Positions 27,979 to 37,972 of a stretch of 64,000 nt of DNA are shown in pieces (the stretch's first letter is position 1; every line of letters begins with the position of its first letter). Both the position numbers and the translations under genes were made by a program. This DNA is from CAITWD01 sp963842065. GTDB lineage: Bacteria > Actinomycetota > Thermoleophilia > Miltoncostaeales > Miltoncostaeaceae. The stretch covers positions 1 through 64,000 of the forward strand of contig CAWJEW010000008.1 of NCBI GenBank assembly GCA_963842065.1. The letters are read 5' to 3'. Below the pieces are notes generated by a model, which saw only the letters and a program-made list of their open reading frames with translations, was not told where the DNA came from and ran no database searches.

Positions 27979-28431
27979 ATGAGCGACCTTCAGGCCATCG
28001 CAGACCGCTTCGAGATCGAGGCGCTGCGCGGCGAGTTTACCGACGCGGGGATGATGCGCGACTACGATCGCTTTGCGTCGCTGTTCACGCAGGACGGCGC
28101 GTGGCGGATCCCCGACGTCGCCGAATTCGTCAGCCGGGAGGAGATCCGCGCCGGGATCGAGCGGCTGCAGGGTATCTGGGACTACTTCGTGCAAACCCCG
28201 CACCCGGGCACGATCCAGCTAGATGGCGACACCGCGGTCGGTCGTGCATACGTCTCAGAGCTCGGGCGCTTTCGCGACGGCAACTCGCTGCTGAACTACG
28301 GCGTGTACCACGACGAGTACCAGCGCACCCCGGACGGCTGGAAGTTCACGGAGCGCGTCTACGAAATCAAATACCTCGACTCGACTCCTTTGGCGGGAGC
28401 GGCGCCCTTCTCAGCGGAGGCGCTCGGCTAA
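27979..28431 (+). CDS. SnoaL-like (NTF2-fold) protein
   Basis: This 150-residue cone-fold protein includes RFEIEALRGEFTDAGMMRDY, RFASLFTQDGAWRIPD and VYHDEYQRTPDGWKFTERVYEIKYL. It belongs to the SnoaL_4-like group of steroid isomerase/dehydratase-related proteins. ATG 27979 follows GAGAGGAACCTG. It may lie in the same ECF41-controlled unit as the upstream relic. The ligand is unknown. Confidence 0.8.
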   Translation: MSDLQAIADRFEIEALRGEFTDAGMMRDYDRFASLFTQDGAWRIPDVAEFVSREEIRAGIERLQGIWDYFVQTPHPGTIQLDGDTAVGRAYVSELGRFRDGNSLLNYGVYHDEYQRTPDGWKFTERVYEIKYLDSTPLAGAAPFSAEALG

Positions 28432-28626
28432 CCCGCCTACCAAAAACGAGGCGTCGAAAAAGCGAGACGCTGAATTGTGGCTTGACCACTGTTCGATAAA
28501 ACTGGGGATTCCCAGCACCTCGCGGCGAAGCGGGTGAGCTGTCATCGCACGGTCGGTGAGACGACGGTTCGCACTATCGTGCCGCGGCTCTCGCAGCATG
28601 TTCACGACGATGAGGAGGAGCGCCAA

Positions 28627-29178
28627 ATGGCACCGTCAGAACAAATGAGCGCACCTGCGCTGCAGGCCCTGCTAAAGGACGGAGGATTGACTGGGGAGTG
28701 GCTTGTGGACCCACGCCGGTCCAGTATCGAGCTGAAAAGCAGCATCATGTGGGGGATGATTCCGGTGAAGGGCGTCTTCGGCGAGGTCGGCGGGAGTGGC
28801 ACCGTCTCCCCGGACGGCGAGATCAGTGGCACCCTCACGCTGGCGGCAGCGTCTATCAAAACCAAGAACTCGAGGCGCGACAGGCACCTGCGCTCTGCCG
28901 ACTTCTTTGACAGCGACAACGACCCGGACATCAAGTTCACCGTGAGCGACATCCGGTTGTCTGGGCGGGGTATCACGGTGACTGGCGTGCTGACCGTACG
29001 CGACCGTACCCGGACCCTGTCCTTCGATGCAGCGGCGTCTGTCCCGGGCGCCCGCGAGGCCTGGCTCGACGCCGAAGTCCACATCAACCGGGCCGATTTC
29101 GGCCTCACCTGGAACCGGCTGGGCATGGTCTCGATGAACAACGCCCTCACGATCCACGCCGTGTTCACCCGGCAGTGA
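28627..29178 (+). CDS. YceI family protein
   Basis: This 183-residue lipocalin-like beta barrel has the family hallmarks GEWLVDPRRSSIELKS, VKGVFGEVGGSGTV, RDRHLRSADFFDSDNDPDIKF and GLTWNR near the end. YceI proteins bind isoprenoid-type lipids. No signal peptide is seen, so this one is probably cytoplasmic, as in many actinobacteria. ATG 28627 follows GAGGAGGAG. Confidence 0.85.
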   Translation: MAPSEQMSAPALQALLKDGGLTGEWLVDPRRSSIELKSSIMWGMIPVKGVFGEVGGSGTVSPDGEISGTLTLAAASIKTKNSRRDRHLRSADFFDSDNDPDIKFTVSDIRLSGRGITVTGVLTVRDRTRTLSFDAAASVPGAREAWLDAEVHINRADFGLTWNRLGMVSMNNALTIHAVFTRQ

Positions 29179-29439
29179 GTACCAAGCCGCCAGGAGTAGC
29201 GAAGGCCGCCGAGGGTCCAGTTGTGGGCTCGCTTGCTTGCCTAACTCGGACAACATTGCCGAGTAGAGGGCGCTGGAGAAGTGCGGCTTCCAACATGAAG
29301 GCAACCTGCGTGAGGCCGTCGTCAGGGGCGGGGAGTGGCACGACAGCTTCATCTACGGGATATTGCGGGCAGAATCGTAGCCATCTGGCCATGTGCCCCA
29401 ACAAGCCCACTACGAAGGAAGACTCGCGCAGGGGAATGG

Positions 29440-30436
29440 TCAAGCGGGCGCAGCGCCACCTGGCCTTCCGGTCGCTTTGAGTTGCTCCAGTATCGATGCT
29501 GTCGGGGTTGTCCCAGGGTTGACTCGGTTGCTCGCGAGTTCACGGGCCAGCCTTTGCATCAGCTCGTTGGCCGGTGTCGGAACGCCGTGTGTCCGACCGA
29601 GCAGCACGATCTCACCGTTGAGGTAGTCCGTCTCAATGTCGCCGGTACCGCGACGCAGGCTTTGCCATGAGGACCCACCGGGTCGGGTGTGCCCAGCGAT
29701 CTCGCCAAGTTGGAGAAGGTCTCCTCGTCGAGTCCCGTCCTCTTCCACCGTTGCCGTCTCCAAACCAGCGGCCGCCATCACGGATTCACCCTCAGCGAGG
29801 AGGATGTCGTTCAGTGGACCTTTCCGTTCGTGGGGTCCACATACCGCCTCGATTGCATTCCCGAGGTTGGTGAGCAGTTTGCGGTGTTTCCAACGGCGGA
29901 TGTCATCGATGGGATTGGAACTGAACGTGGCGGACCGAAGATCGGCGGCGACGGCTTCGGAGATCTGATCACTCCCGAGTGGGTACCGGCCGATATCCAA
30001 TAGGCCGGTCACCGGAGTGGACCAGGCCTGGACCACTCCAGGTTCGAGGTGGCTGGTCGGGCACGCCACGCTGACCCCTTGCACGTTGGGGAACGAGCGC
30101 AAGGCGGCCGGTTCATTGGCGATGCCGTTTTGCAGACAAACAATCGGCGTTTCGGGCGGAGCGACTCCAGCGAGATCGATGAGTGCGGCCAGGGTGTGTT
30201 GGCTCTTGACCGCCATGAGCACGACGGGATGAGTCCGCCAGTCGATCTCTCGGGCATCGCCCACGGCCGAAGGGGAACCCTCTCGGTCTTCACCGGTGAT
30301 TCAATCCGCAGTCCGCGGCTTGCAACATCTCAAGATGAGAACCACGGGCAATCACGGTGACGCCGCATCCTGCCTGCAACAGGCGGCCGCCAACAACGCC
30401 TCCGATCGCCCCGGCGCCGAGTACGACATACTCCAT
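29440..30436 (-). CDS. ketopantoate reductase family protein, frameshifted near 5' end
   Basis: The N-terminus (ATG 30436, MEYVVLGAGAIGGVVGGRLL) binds NADPH. After an indel near 30280 the rest is open: VVLMAVKSQHT with the catalytic Lys, CLQNGI, KHRKLLTNLGNAIEA and the C-terminal ETDYLNGEIVLLGR. This matches the PanE/ApbA fold that reduces 2-dehydropantoate or similar keto acids. No pantothenate genes are near, so the substrate is not certain. Confidence 0.75.
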
Positions 30437-30639
30437 CCGCTCAGCGCGCCACAGTGCCGTCGACCTCACAGTAACCGTCCCGCTCGACGATCGGTTTACG
30501 GGGGGGCCGCCCACGCGTCGCCACTGCTTCACAATCTGGCCAGGCGGTCTCAATACTTTCTCAAGTTGTTACGCCCTTGATCAGGCACCTTTGGGACTGC
30601 CAGGTACGATCGACGTATCAGTCAAATCTAGGAGTGGCG

Positions 30640-31038
30640 ATGCCGAAGGCGGAATGGGCTTCGAGGGTGGAGCGTACCGACAAACCCTGGGGGTTCGAAA
30701 CTCATTTTGCTTTAGTCCCTGGAAAGTACTGTGGAAAGACGCTGCACGTTGACGCCGGACATGCTCTTTCTCTGCAGTACCACGAGCGTAAAGAGGAGAC
30801 GATTGCCGTGCAATCTGGGAAGCTCCTGTTCGAAGTCGGAAGTGCTGAGGGTTCGCTTGAATCATTCGAGCTACTGCCGGGCGAATCCGTCCATCTACCT
30901 CCAGGTACCCGCCACCGCATGACAGCCCTCGTTGACACTGTCGTCCTAGAAGCAAGTACCACGGAACTTGACGATGTGGTCCGGATCGAAGACCGATACG
31001 GGCGCGATAGCAAAGATGCAAGTTCTACGTGTATTTGA
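30640..31038 (+). CDS. cupin domain protein (phosphomannose-isomerase-type cupin)
   Basis: This 132-residue single cupin begins VERTDKPWGFETHFALVPGK and has the first cupin box in LSLQYHERKEETIAV and the second in LLPGESVHLPPGTRHRM, with metal-binding His/Glu residues in place. The WG-E start resembles sugar-phosphate isomerase cupins. It may act on sugar nucleotides or bind a metal. ATG 30640 follows GGAGTGGCG. Confidence 0.75.
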   Translation: MPKAEWASRVERTDKPWGFETHFALVPGKYCGKTLHVDAGHALSLQYHERKEETIAVQSGKLLFEVGSAEGSLESFELLPGESVHLPPGTRHRMTALVDTVVLEASTTELDDVVRIEDRYGRDSKDASSTCI

Positions 31039-31207
31039 GCGAGCTGCGTACGGACTCCAATCTGGTCGGGAGTTTCGATCTCGGCGCCCCAGCTCCGACC
31101 GCCGGCTCAGTACCGCAGATCGCAAGCAAGACCGGCCCTCGTGCACCATAGTTCTCTGCATGAACCTCATCACACTGGACGGTTCCACGGGTGTTCAGGA
31201 TGTCACA

Positions 31208-31870
31208 TCAGTGTGGTGATGACCGACCCGACGACGATCCCAAACCGCACAGTTCGAGCACTGACTTCAGACCTCGATCAAGGAGGGTCTGAAGGGGTGG
31301 AAGGATCATCGTTGTGATTCCGACCGAAGCCGCACCACCGTCGTGGCTCGGTCGGTCGCCGACCATCAGCGCCTCTGATGGCGCCACGTCAAGGTGATCG
31401 AGTGCCAGCTGAAACATGCGGGCATCGGGCTTCTGGATTCCCTCCTCAAAGGAGAGCACGAAAGCGTCGACGTATCGGTCGAGATGAGCTGCAGAAAATT
31501 CCGGACGTAGGTCGAAGTGGATATCACTCACGACAGCCACCCTAATGCCGGCTGCGTGGAGTGCTGCAAGAACATCGGGCACATCAGGATAGAAGGGGTG
31601 GCATTCAGGGTCGAAGTCGAGCTCGTACAGCTCGACCGAAAGCTCTTCGTCCAATCCGGCTAGCTCAAACCATCGGAGCTTGACCTCGCGGTGGACCTGT
31701 ACGTCGCAATCTTCTTTCAGTAAGCCCGCTTGGACCTCCGGAGCGAGGTAGGCGTGATCGAGCTTGAGTACAAGATGCTCCTTATCGGCGGTGGATATGT
31801 TCCGGCCCAACCGCGAGAGTGCTCGTTCCACCCACCACCCCGCCGGCGGGTCGAGCACAAGAGTTCCTCA
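31208..31870 (-). CDS. HAD-superfamily hydrolase, 5' end damaged
   Basis: The main frame lacks the catalytic first motif, but GTLVLDPP just upstream shows that the DxxGTL start lies across an indel and stop near 31870-31880. The rest is typical of class I HAD phosphatases: VAVVSDIHFD (motif II), KPDARMF (Lys, motif III) and MVGDRPSHDG (motif IV). The substrate is unknown. Confidence 0.65.
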
Positions 31871-32146
31871 CCCGTCACGGCGAAGTCCGCGTGAAGAGAC
31901 CGTTCGCTTGAACGAAATGGCTATGCGTTGGCCAAGACTCAATCGGGGATCGATATATGGGACGCTGAAAGCTGGCGCTGTGCTCGCGAAAGTTGCCTGC
32001 TGCAGGCACTTATGCCATACCGAGGGGAACTCGGTCTTCCTGTCGGAAGCGGATCCCGAGGATTTTGGCACCGGGACCCGGCATTCGGAGTCGCTCGTGA
32101 CTTGAGTGGACAGGTGGCCGCTGGAACGGACGGAGTGGGGCAACTG

Positions 32147-32647
32147 GTGAAGCTCAGTAGGTCTGAATCCTTCGACAGTTGGTACGCCCGGGAACACCCC
32201 CGTCTGGTGGCCACCATGCTGCTGAGCACGGGCGACATAGAACTGGCTGCCGAAGGCGTCGACGAGGCGTTCACTCGTGCACTGGAGAAGTGGGACCAGG
32301 TCAGCACCATGGAGTCCCCGACGGGATGGGCCTTCCGAGTGGCGCTGAATCACGCTCGGCGCACGGCTCGACGGCGGGCCATCGAGCATCGCCTCTTCAT
32401 CAGGCGGGCAAGGGATGTCCCGGTTCCCGCTCCGGCCGGGGAGGTCTGGCAGGTCGTCTCCGGCCTCCCTCGTCGACAACGTGAGGTTGTAGTACTTCGC
32501 CACATCGGAGACCTGCGTGAAGCCGAGATCGCTGAAGTGCTCGGTATCTCGCGAAGCACGGTGTCCAGCACCTTGATTGACGCTCACGAACGTCTCGGGA
32601 CCCTCCTGGACGACGAGCCCCCGACCGAAGAGAGGCACAATGTCTGA
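32147..32647 (+). CDS. ECF-type sigma factor (SigE-like)
   Basis: Region 2 is SFDSWYAREHPRLVATM and DIELAAEGVDEAFTRALEKW. Region 4 is LPRRQREVVVLRHIGDLREA and EVLGISRSTVSSTLIDAHERL. GTG 32147 gives a compact 166-residue protein. The open frame extends upstream to 31928 without similarity. The last codons overlap the next gene (ATGTCTGA), so the two are translationally coupled. The partner's N-terminal cytoplasmic tail and single membrane span suggest it is the sensor or anti-sigma-like protein. Confidence 0.75.
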   Translation: MKLSRSESFDSWYAREHPRLVATMLLSTGDIELAAEGVDEAFTRALEKWDQVSTMESPTGWAFRVALNHARRTARRRAIEHRLFIRRARDVPVPAPAGEVWQVVSGLPRRQREVVVLRHIGDLREAEIAEVLGISRSTVSSTLIDAHERLGTLLDDEPPTEERHNV

Positions 32648-33581
32648 ACTCAGCCGCATGGCCCAACCGCTGCTGGATCATCCCGTTGTCCCCACCCCGC
32701 CGGTTTCCGATCTGCGTCGTCGAGGACAGCGCCGACGCCATCGCCGCCTCCTGGGCGGAGCCACAGCAGTCCTACTCGTCGCCGCCGTGGTCATGGTCGC
32801 GACCCTCGCCCCGTCCTCGCCGAAGCCCGGTGGTGGCTCAGGCTCCTCGTCGCGCCTGACCGCCTACATCCAGAAAGGTGTCTCGGTCTCGGATTCCACC
32901 CTGGAAACGATTGGGTTGCCGTCCAATGTTCTCGCACCGAACTCGGTCAGCGTTGGTGCACCACTGACGCAGGACGGCAAACCGGTGGTGGTCTTCATCG
33001 GCGGCGAGTTCTGCCCCTACTGCGCAATGGCGCGCTGGGCGCTGGTGGTGGCCCTGTCGCGGTTCGGTACCTTCTCCAACCTCGGCCAGACGATCTCGTC
33101 ATCGTCCACTGATGTCTTCCCCGGGCTCCAGAGCTGGAGCTTCGACGGCTCCGCATTCACCAGTTCGTCGTTGGCGTTCGACCCGGCCGAGGTCTACTCG
33201 TCCACCCCGAACTCGACAGGCACCGGGTACGAGCCCCTCCAGAGCCTCACGCCTCTCCAGTCGCAGGCTTTCGATGCCTACAGTGAAAGGGGCTACCCGT
33301 TCGTCGACATCGGTGGCAAGTACGTGTCCCTGAGCGCGAGTGCGAACCCGGGGGTGCTGCAGAACCTCACTTTGGATCAGATCGCCTCCCAACTCGACGA
33401 CCCGTCAAGTCCAGTCGCCCAGGCTGCGGATGGCACGGCGAACTATTTGATCGCAGCGATGTGCTCGGTCACGTCGACCACTGCTGCACCGATCTGTAGT
33501 ACCCCGGTTATTGCTCAAGCCCAATCCGCCATGGCAGCCAATCCCTACAGCGCTGAACCGCCTTCGCAGCCTTCTTCTTAG
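32640..33581 (+). CDS. DUF929 membrane-anchored thioredoxin-like protein
   Basis: This 313-residue protein has an N-terminal basic tail, one membrane span (LLGGATAVLLVAAVVMVATL, residues about 37-56) and an extracytoplasmic DUF929 domain. The domain carries GKPVVVFIGGEFCPYCAMARWALVVALSRFGTF, with a CPYC redox motif. It could sense or transfer disulfides outside the membrane. It overlaps the upstream ECF sigma gene. That arrangement is like sigma/anti-sigma pairs, but no zinc anti-sigma domain is seen in the tail. Confidence 0.8.
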   Translation: MSELSRMAQPLLDHPVVPTPPVSDLRRRGQRRRHRRLLGGATAVLLVAAVVMVATLAPSSPKPGGGSGSSSRLTAYIQKGVSVSDSTLETIGLPSNVLAPNSVSVGAPLTQDGKPVVVFIGGEFCPYCAMARWALVVALSRFGTFSNLGQTISSSSTDVFPGLQSWSFDGSAFTSSSLAFDPAEVYSSTPNSTGTGYEPLQSLTPLQSQAFDAYSERGYPFVDIGGKYVSLSASANPGVLQNLTLDQIASQLDDPSSPVAQAADGTANYLIAAMCSVTSTTAAPICSTPVIAQAQSAMAANPYSAEPPSQPSS

Positions 33582-33781
33582 GTGGTATCCCCAAACGCGG
33601 ACTATGGGATCGACATCTGGCATGGCGCTGAGCCGCCCTCTCATTTTAGCAAGCGTTCATATCGCTCCACCCCGGAGGCCGTGCGGGAGATTGAGATCGG
33701 CGGCCGAGTGCACCGGATCGGCGGCTCCGGATCTCTCCGAGGTCGGTCGACTGAGTCGATCGGCGCCGTAAGCCGTTCCGC

Positions 33782-34624
33782 TTACGGCGAAGCCTGCAGG
33801 CTGGAAGTCGGTGGGCGGTGCGGACCCCGCTCGCGAACGGCAGCAACGTCGGCCGTGGGACCGCGAAGGCGCGTCACGAGACCGGCGTTTGGGGGCAGGG
33901 TTCGGGTCCGTCGCAAAATGTACTTTGCGAGTATTTGGTCATCTGAGTACTCGGCAGATTCGACAGCAAACCCACATCTGATGGCCATCGGCTCGAGGAT
34001 CCACGAGAACGTGGAGTGCTCATCGCGAACGTGCTCCTCAAGCTCTGCCCGGCTCCAGTCGTCCTCGACGGTTAAACCCCCGGTTGAGCACCAGTTCTCG
34101 ATCCGCTCCACCGCTTCGCGCGGTTCGAAGCTGTAGACGACATCGCAGAGCCGAAGAATCCCTCCGGGCCGGAGAATCCCGTGAATGCGAGCGAGGGCGA
34201 GGGCCTTCCAGAAGTCTGGGAGGTGGTGAAGGGCCAATCGGGAGTACACGAGATCGGCTGGTCCGCCGGTATGCCGGTATGTCAAGAAGCCGGCCCGCAC
34301 CTGCTCGACATTGGTGATACCACCGTCTTTGAGTTTGGCGTGGAGCCGGTCCTGCATGACGGCCGACACATCGACGGCCACAACTCGGGCGCACTTGGAT
34401 GCCACGGCTGTCGTGAACTGTCCCGTGCCACTACCGAATTCGACAACTGTGGACGGCGGCCCGATGCCGAGGGACTCGCAGAGTGCAATCTCCTCTTCCG
34501 CTCCAGCATCCATCTTGTTGTCGTAGCGGGCGACGTGCTCGGAGTCGAGGTTCTCCCTTCCAGCTGATGCGACCTCGTCGAGGAGCCAATCTGGAACCGG
34601 TTCAGAATGGGAGAGAGCAGCCAC
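33782..34624 (-). CDS. class I SAM-dependent methyltransferase
   Basis: This 280-residue methyltransferase has an intact fold: motif I VVEFGSGTGQFTTAVA, acidic VVAVDVSAVM, motif post-I, LVYSRLALHHLPDFWKALAL and ILRPGGILRLCDVVYSFEP. A helical C-terminal extension follows (AEYSDDQILAKYILRR). The last 40 residues are of low complexity. It stands alone and the substrate is unknown. Confidence 0.8.
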   Translation of the reverse strand: MAALSHSEPVPDWLLDEVASAGRENLDSEHVARYDNKMDAGAEEEIALCESLGIGPPSTVVEFGSGTGQFTTAVASKCARVVAVDVSAVMQDRLHAKLKDGGITNVEQVRAGFLTYRHTGGPADLVYSRLALHHLPDFWKALALARIHGILRPGGILRLCDVVYSFEPREAVERIENWCSTGGLTVEDDWSRAELEEHVRDEHSTFSWILEPMAIRCGFAVESAEYSDDQILAKYILRRTRTLPPNAGLVTRLRGPTADVAAVRERGPHRPPTSSLQASP

Positions 34625-34689
34625 ATGCTCATTGTTTCAGGGACTCAGTCCGTGTGCCGCTATTCCGTACGGGGATAGGGCGTTGAGCC

Positions 34690-35340
34690 GTGCGACCCCT
34701 AGATTTGCAAGACTCAAGGGTCGTGGAGACTGTGGATGTACCGCAGGAGGTCGCCCGTCTGCGTCGCCAGTTCGCCGACCAGGTTGAATCGCTCGACGAG
34801 ACGGCGTGGAACGCCGCCGTCCTGGTGTACGGGTTGGCGGGTGCGCGACGTGCTCGCCCACCTTGTGCGAGGTGCTGAGATGACGCCTCTGTCACTGACC
34901 GCGTCCTCCTTCGAGGCGGACTACGACCGGATCGAGCGGTGAGCAACGCGGCCAAACAACTCGGTGACGTGCCCGTCGCGGAGCTGGCTGATCGTCTCCG
35001 CGCGGCGGCCGAGGGGGGATTCCGTCCCCCCGGATTCCCCGAGGCGATGGGCTTGGGTGATGTCCTCGTGCACAGTGCTGACGCCTTCCGGCCCCTCGGC
35101 CTCGATGTGGATGCGCCGCCAGCCGACGCGGCCCCTGTCCTGGACGCCTATTGGCGGAGAGGTCGAATGCTCGTCCATGCCGAACCTCAGCAGGGTCTCC
35201 GCTTGGTGGCGACAGACCTCGATTGGACCAAGGGAAGTGGACCGGAGGTGAGAGGCAAAGCCATAGACCTCATGCTTCTGGTGGCGAACCGACGCCAGGT
35301 TCTCCCGTGTCTTGAAGGGCCGGGACTGGCCGGGCTGTAG
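34690..35340 (+). pseudogene. maleylpyruvate-isomerase-like/DinB mycothiol-dependent enzyme, frameshifted
   Basis: The pieces VARLRRQFADQVESLDETAW, WRVRDVLAHLVRGAEMTPLSL and AAKQLGDVPVAELADRLRAA through DLMLLVANRRQVLP form a whole DinB-fold TIGR03083-type protein with the HLV metal-ligand region. Two or three indels break it. These enzymes use mycothiol, which is limited to actinobacteria, so the gene supports the host assignment. Confidence 0.65.
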
Positions 35341-35462
35341 TTCGAGATACGGCACATATCCGGTGGCCCTGTGGGTGACCCCGCTACGCCGGGTCGAGGT
35401 GCAGCTGGCCAATCTTTGAGGCACTCGCCAACTAGCGCGAAACTGTGGACGTGAACGACGAT

Positions 35463-36060
35463 GACCTGCTCGCCGAGCGTCCGCGGCGGAGATCACCTGG
35501 GTGCCGCTGACGCCGGCGAGGGCCGGGTTGGCCGAGGCGACCGGCGTTGCCGGCGGGACACCCACGGGCGTCGGAACGGCGCCGAGCGAGTCGTCAGGCA
35601 GGGGGACCCCGGCGTCGTCCGACGGGCTGGTCGTGTACGCGGGCGCCGCTGCGGCAGGTTCGACGGCCGGTGCGGCGGGTTCGACGGCCGGTGCGTCGGC
35701 CATCCGGCAGCTGATCCCGAACTCGCCATTACGCAAGTCGTGATCGGTCGTGATCGCCACGGTCGGTGGCGCGACCAGCGAGAACCCGCTGCCGCGCGCG
35801 TGCGCCTCCAGATAGGTGGCCAGCTCGTGTGTGAGCGTCGCCTCGTAGCTGCTGAACGCCTCGTGATCCTGCGGCGACAGGTGCACCGTGTACTCGTTGG
35901 GCACGTAGACCTTGGCGACGGAAATCGTCTTGTTGAGATCCATCTCGCGTGCCAGCTTGCGTGCGAGCTCCACGGGCTGCAACTGGGTCTTGAAGGCGCG
36001 CCGAAAGCCACGTTCAAACGTGGTCTCAAGCGACTGCTCTATGCGTCGAAATACGCTCAT
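35463..36060 (-). pseudogene. fhaA: FhaA-type protein (DUF3662), C-terminal FHA domain lost
   Basis: The first 120 residues (MSVFRRIEQSLETTFERGFRRAFKTQLQPVELARKLAREM and VPNEYTVHLSPQDHEAF) are the DUF3662 domain that starts FhaA proteins. They are followed by a Pro/Ala-rich linker ending GTQVISAADA. An FHA phosphopeptide-binding domain should follow, but the frame continues into unrelated sequence antisense to the DinB gene. The start overlaps the kinase stop (TGATG), so the pair is coupled. The loss marks a breakpoint near 35.46 kb. Confidence 0.65.
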
Positions 36061-37712
36061 CAGATCGGTCCACGCAGGGTAGCGGACCGCGGCTCAGCAC
36101 CCATCCGCGACAGGGTACGCCAGGGACGTAGTGCCCACACGACGATCAGGATAGCCGAGGGTCCCACGGCGGCCAGGCCGACGGTCGGGTCGGGCAATCC
36201 GACGACGCCGACGCCGCCGAGGGCCGCGGCCCACACGAGGCACGCGACGACCCGCTGGCGCCCCGGGCGCGCCCGCAGGACGAGCGGGGCGGCCAACGCG
36301 GCGACGAGCAGCCCGGCGGCGCCCCAGACGATCCACCACGACCCCGCCAGCAGTTCGTGGATGCTGCTGATGGCCGCGGCAGGGTCGCGGACGCCGGCGA
36401 GCACCTCGCTGGCGGGTCGGGATGCCGCGGGCCCGAGCAGCAGCGGACGTCCCGTCCACAGCTCCCAGCCGAACGTCAACGTGAGCCCGCAGACGACCGC
36501 CCACACGCGTTCGCGGGTCGACCGGATTCCGGCGCTCAGCATGCAGGCTAGGGGCAGCAGCCCGACCCACGCACCGGCGACGGCCACGAGCGGGAGGCCG
36601 AGCCGGCGCGGCCATTGCCAGCCGCCGGCAATGAAGGCGGTGAGCCCGATCGCGACGAGGATCGCCGCCCCGACGCTCGTGCGGCCGACCAGGAGCACGG
36701 TCGTCAGCGCGACGAGGCTCGCCGCCAGTCGCGGCCACCGGACCGCAATTGCGCCTGCGGCACCGGCACCGATGGCGACCTCGCCCGCGTGCAGGGTGCT
36801 CAGGCCGCTCAAGACTGCGGCTGCGGCGAGGCCGGTGGCCGCCAGCGAGATCGCCGGCTCGCGCACGCGCCGCAGACGCTGCTGGCGCTGCACGTGCTCG
36901 CGGGCGCCGTTGATTGCCGCGTCCAACTCCCGGTGCAGCTCCCGCGCCGACGGGCGCGACTCGGGGATGCGCGCGAGCCCGTGCATCACGGCGCTTGTGA
37001 GTTGGTGCGGAAGGTCTGGGCGGACGTCGGCAAGCGGTGCGATCTCGCCCATCGCCGCGCGCCGCGCCGTGTCGGCTGTCGAGGGGCCGGCGAGCGGGTT
37101 CGCACCCGCCAACAGCTCGTAGAGCACAACGCAGGCCGAGTACACGTCGCTCGGCGGCCCGACTGTCAGCGCGCGGGCCTGCTCGGGCGACATGTAGGCG
37201 ATGGTGCCCACCAGCGACCCGGTCGAGGTCATCGTCGCGTGGTCGGTCAGGCGCGCGACGCCGAAGTCTGCGAGCCGGGCGTGGCCGTGGGCATCGATGA
37301 GGATGTTCTCGGGCTTGACGTCGCGGTGGACGATGCCGCGACTGTGGGCGTGCTCAAGGGCCTGCAGGACCTCCATGATCCGCTGAGTTGCCCACCCCGT
37401 CGCTGGGCGCCGCTCGCTGCACGCCTTGCCGAGCGACGGGCCGTCGACGAGTTCCCAGACTAGGTACACCAACTCGGACCCGCGGCCCCAGTCGAGCAGG
37501 CGTACGATGTTCGGGTGCTCGAGCCGCTGGGCGGCGCGGATCTCCACCTCGATCCGCGAGAGCAGCTCGGGCGAGGCCGGGATGGTCTTGACCGCAACCG
37601 TGCGTCCCGAATGGATGTCCTCGGCGACGTAGACGGCCGAGGTCGCACCACGGCCCAAGAGGCGGCCGAGCCGGTAGCGGCCCAGCGCGATATCCGGGCG
37701 GCTTGGTCCCAT
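36060..37712 (-). CDS. pknB: serine/threonine protein kinase with multi-pass C-terminal membrane domain
   Basis: The kinase domain (about residues 10-270) has the Gly-rich loop LLGRGATSAVY, the VAVK lysine, HRDVKPEN, the DFG loop and a SPEQA activation segment. Instead of one membrane span and PASTA repeats it ends in about ten hydrophobic segments with a polytopic layout. ATG 37712 is used; the frame is open upstream. It precedes an FhaA-type gene, the usual substrate and partner in actinobacterial cell-wall control. The symbol is by resemblance only. Confidence 0.8.
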   Translation of the reverse strand: MGPSRPDIALGRYRLGRLLGRGATSAVYVAEDIHSGRTVAVKTIPASPELLSRIEVEIRAAQRLEHPNIVRLLDWGRGSELVYLVWELVDGPSLGKACSERRPATGWATQRIMEVLQALEHAHSRGIVHRDVKPENILIDAHGHARLADFGVARLTDHATMTSTGSLVGTIAYMSPEQARALTVGPPSDVYSACVVLYELLAGANPLAGPSTADTARRAAMGEIAPLADVRPDLPHQLTSAVMHGLARIPESRPSARELHRELDAAINGAREHVQRQQRLRRVREPAISLAATGLAAAAVLSGLSTLHAGEVAIGAGAAGAIAVRWPRLAASLVALTTVLLVGRTSVGAAILVAIGLTAFIAGGWQWPRRLGLPLVAVAGAWVGLLPLACMLSAGIRSTRERVWAVVCGLTLTFGWELWTGRPLLLGPAASRPASEVLAGVRDPAAAISSIHELLAGSWWIVWGAAGLLVAALAAPLVLRARPGRQRVVACLVWAAALGGVGVVGLPDPTVGLAAVGPSAILIVVWALRPWRTLSRMGAEPRSATLRGPI

Positions 37713-37832
37713 CAGGCTAACCTGTTCGCCGCGGGTCGGGGCGTCCCTGCCGGGGTCGCCGGGCCGGGCCGCGTTGCCGCTCGGAAACGACCGTGGTAGG
37801 GTTCGCCGACTGTCCGTGCGACAGGACGTCAT

Positions 37833-37915
37833 GGGCGAGTGGTGGAATTGGTAGACACGCTAGGTTCAGGGTCTAGTGCTCATCGAGCGTGGGGGTTCGA
37901 GTCCCCCCTCGCCCA
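37833..37915 (+). tRNA. tRNA-Leu (CAG)
   Basis: The acceptor stem GGGCGAG pairs with CTCGCCC (37908-37914), A is the discriminator, and CCA is not encoded. The D-arm has TGGTGGAATTGGTAGACA, the anticodon loop TTCAGGG gives CAG, the long variable arm is class II as in leucine tRNA, and the T-loop TTCGAGT is normal. Confidence 0.95.
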
Positions 37916-37972
37916 CCTCAAGCAACAACGGTGAATAGGTTTCCACAAGTACTCCGACAGGGGTCGTAAGCC

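Noticed and set aside
35461..37122. Long plus-strand frames opposite the kinase and FhaA genes
   Set aside because: High GC makes long antisense frames common; the minus strand carries clear kinase motifs.
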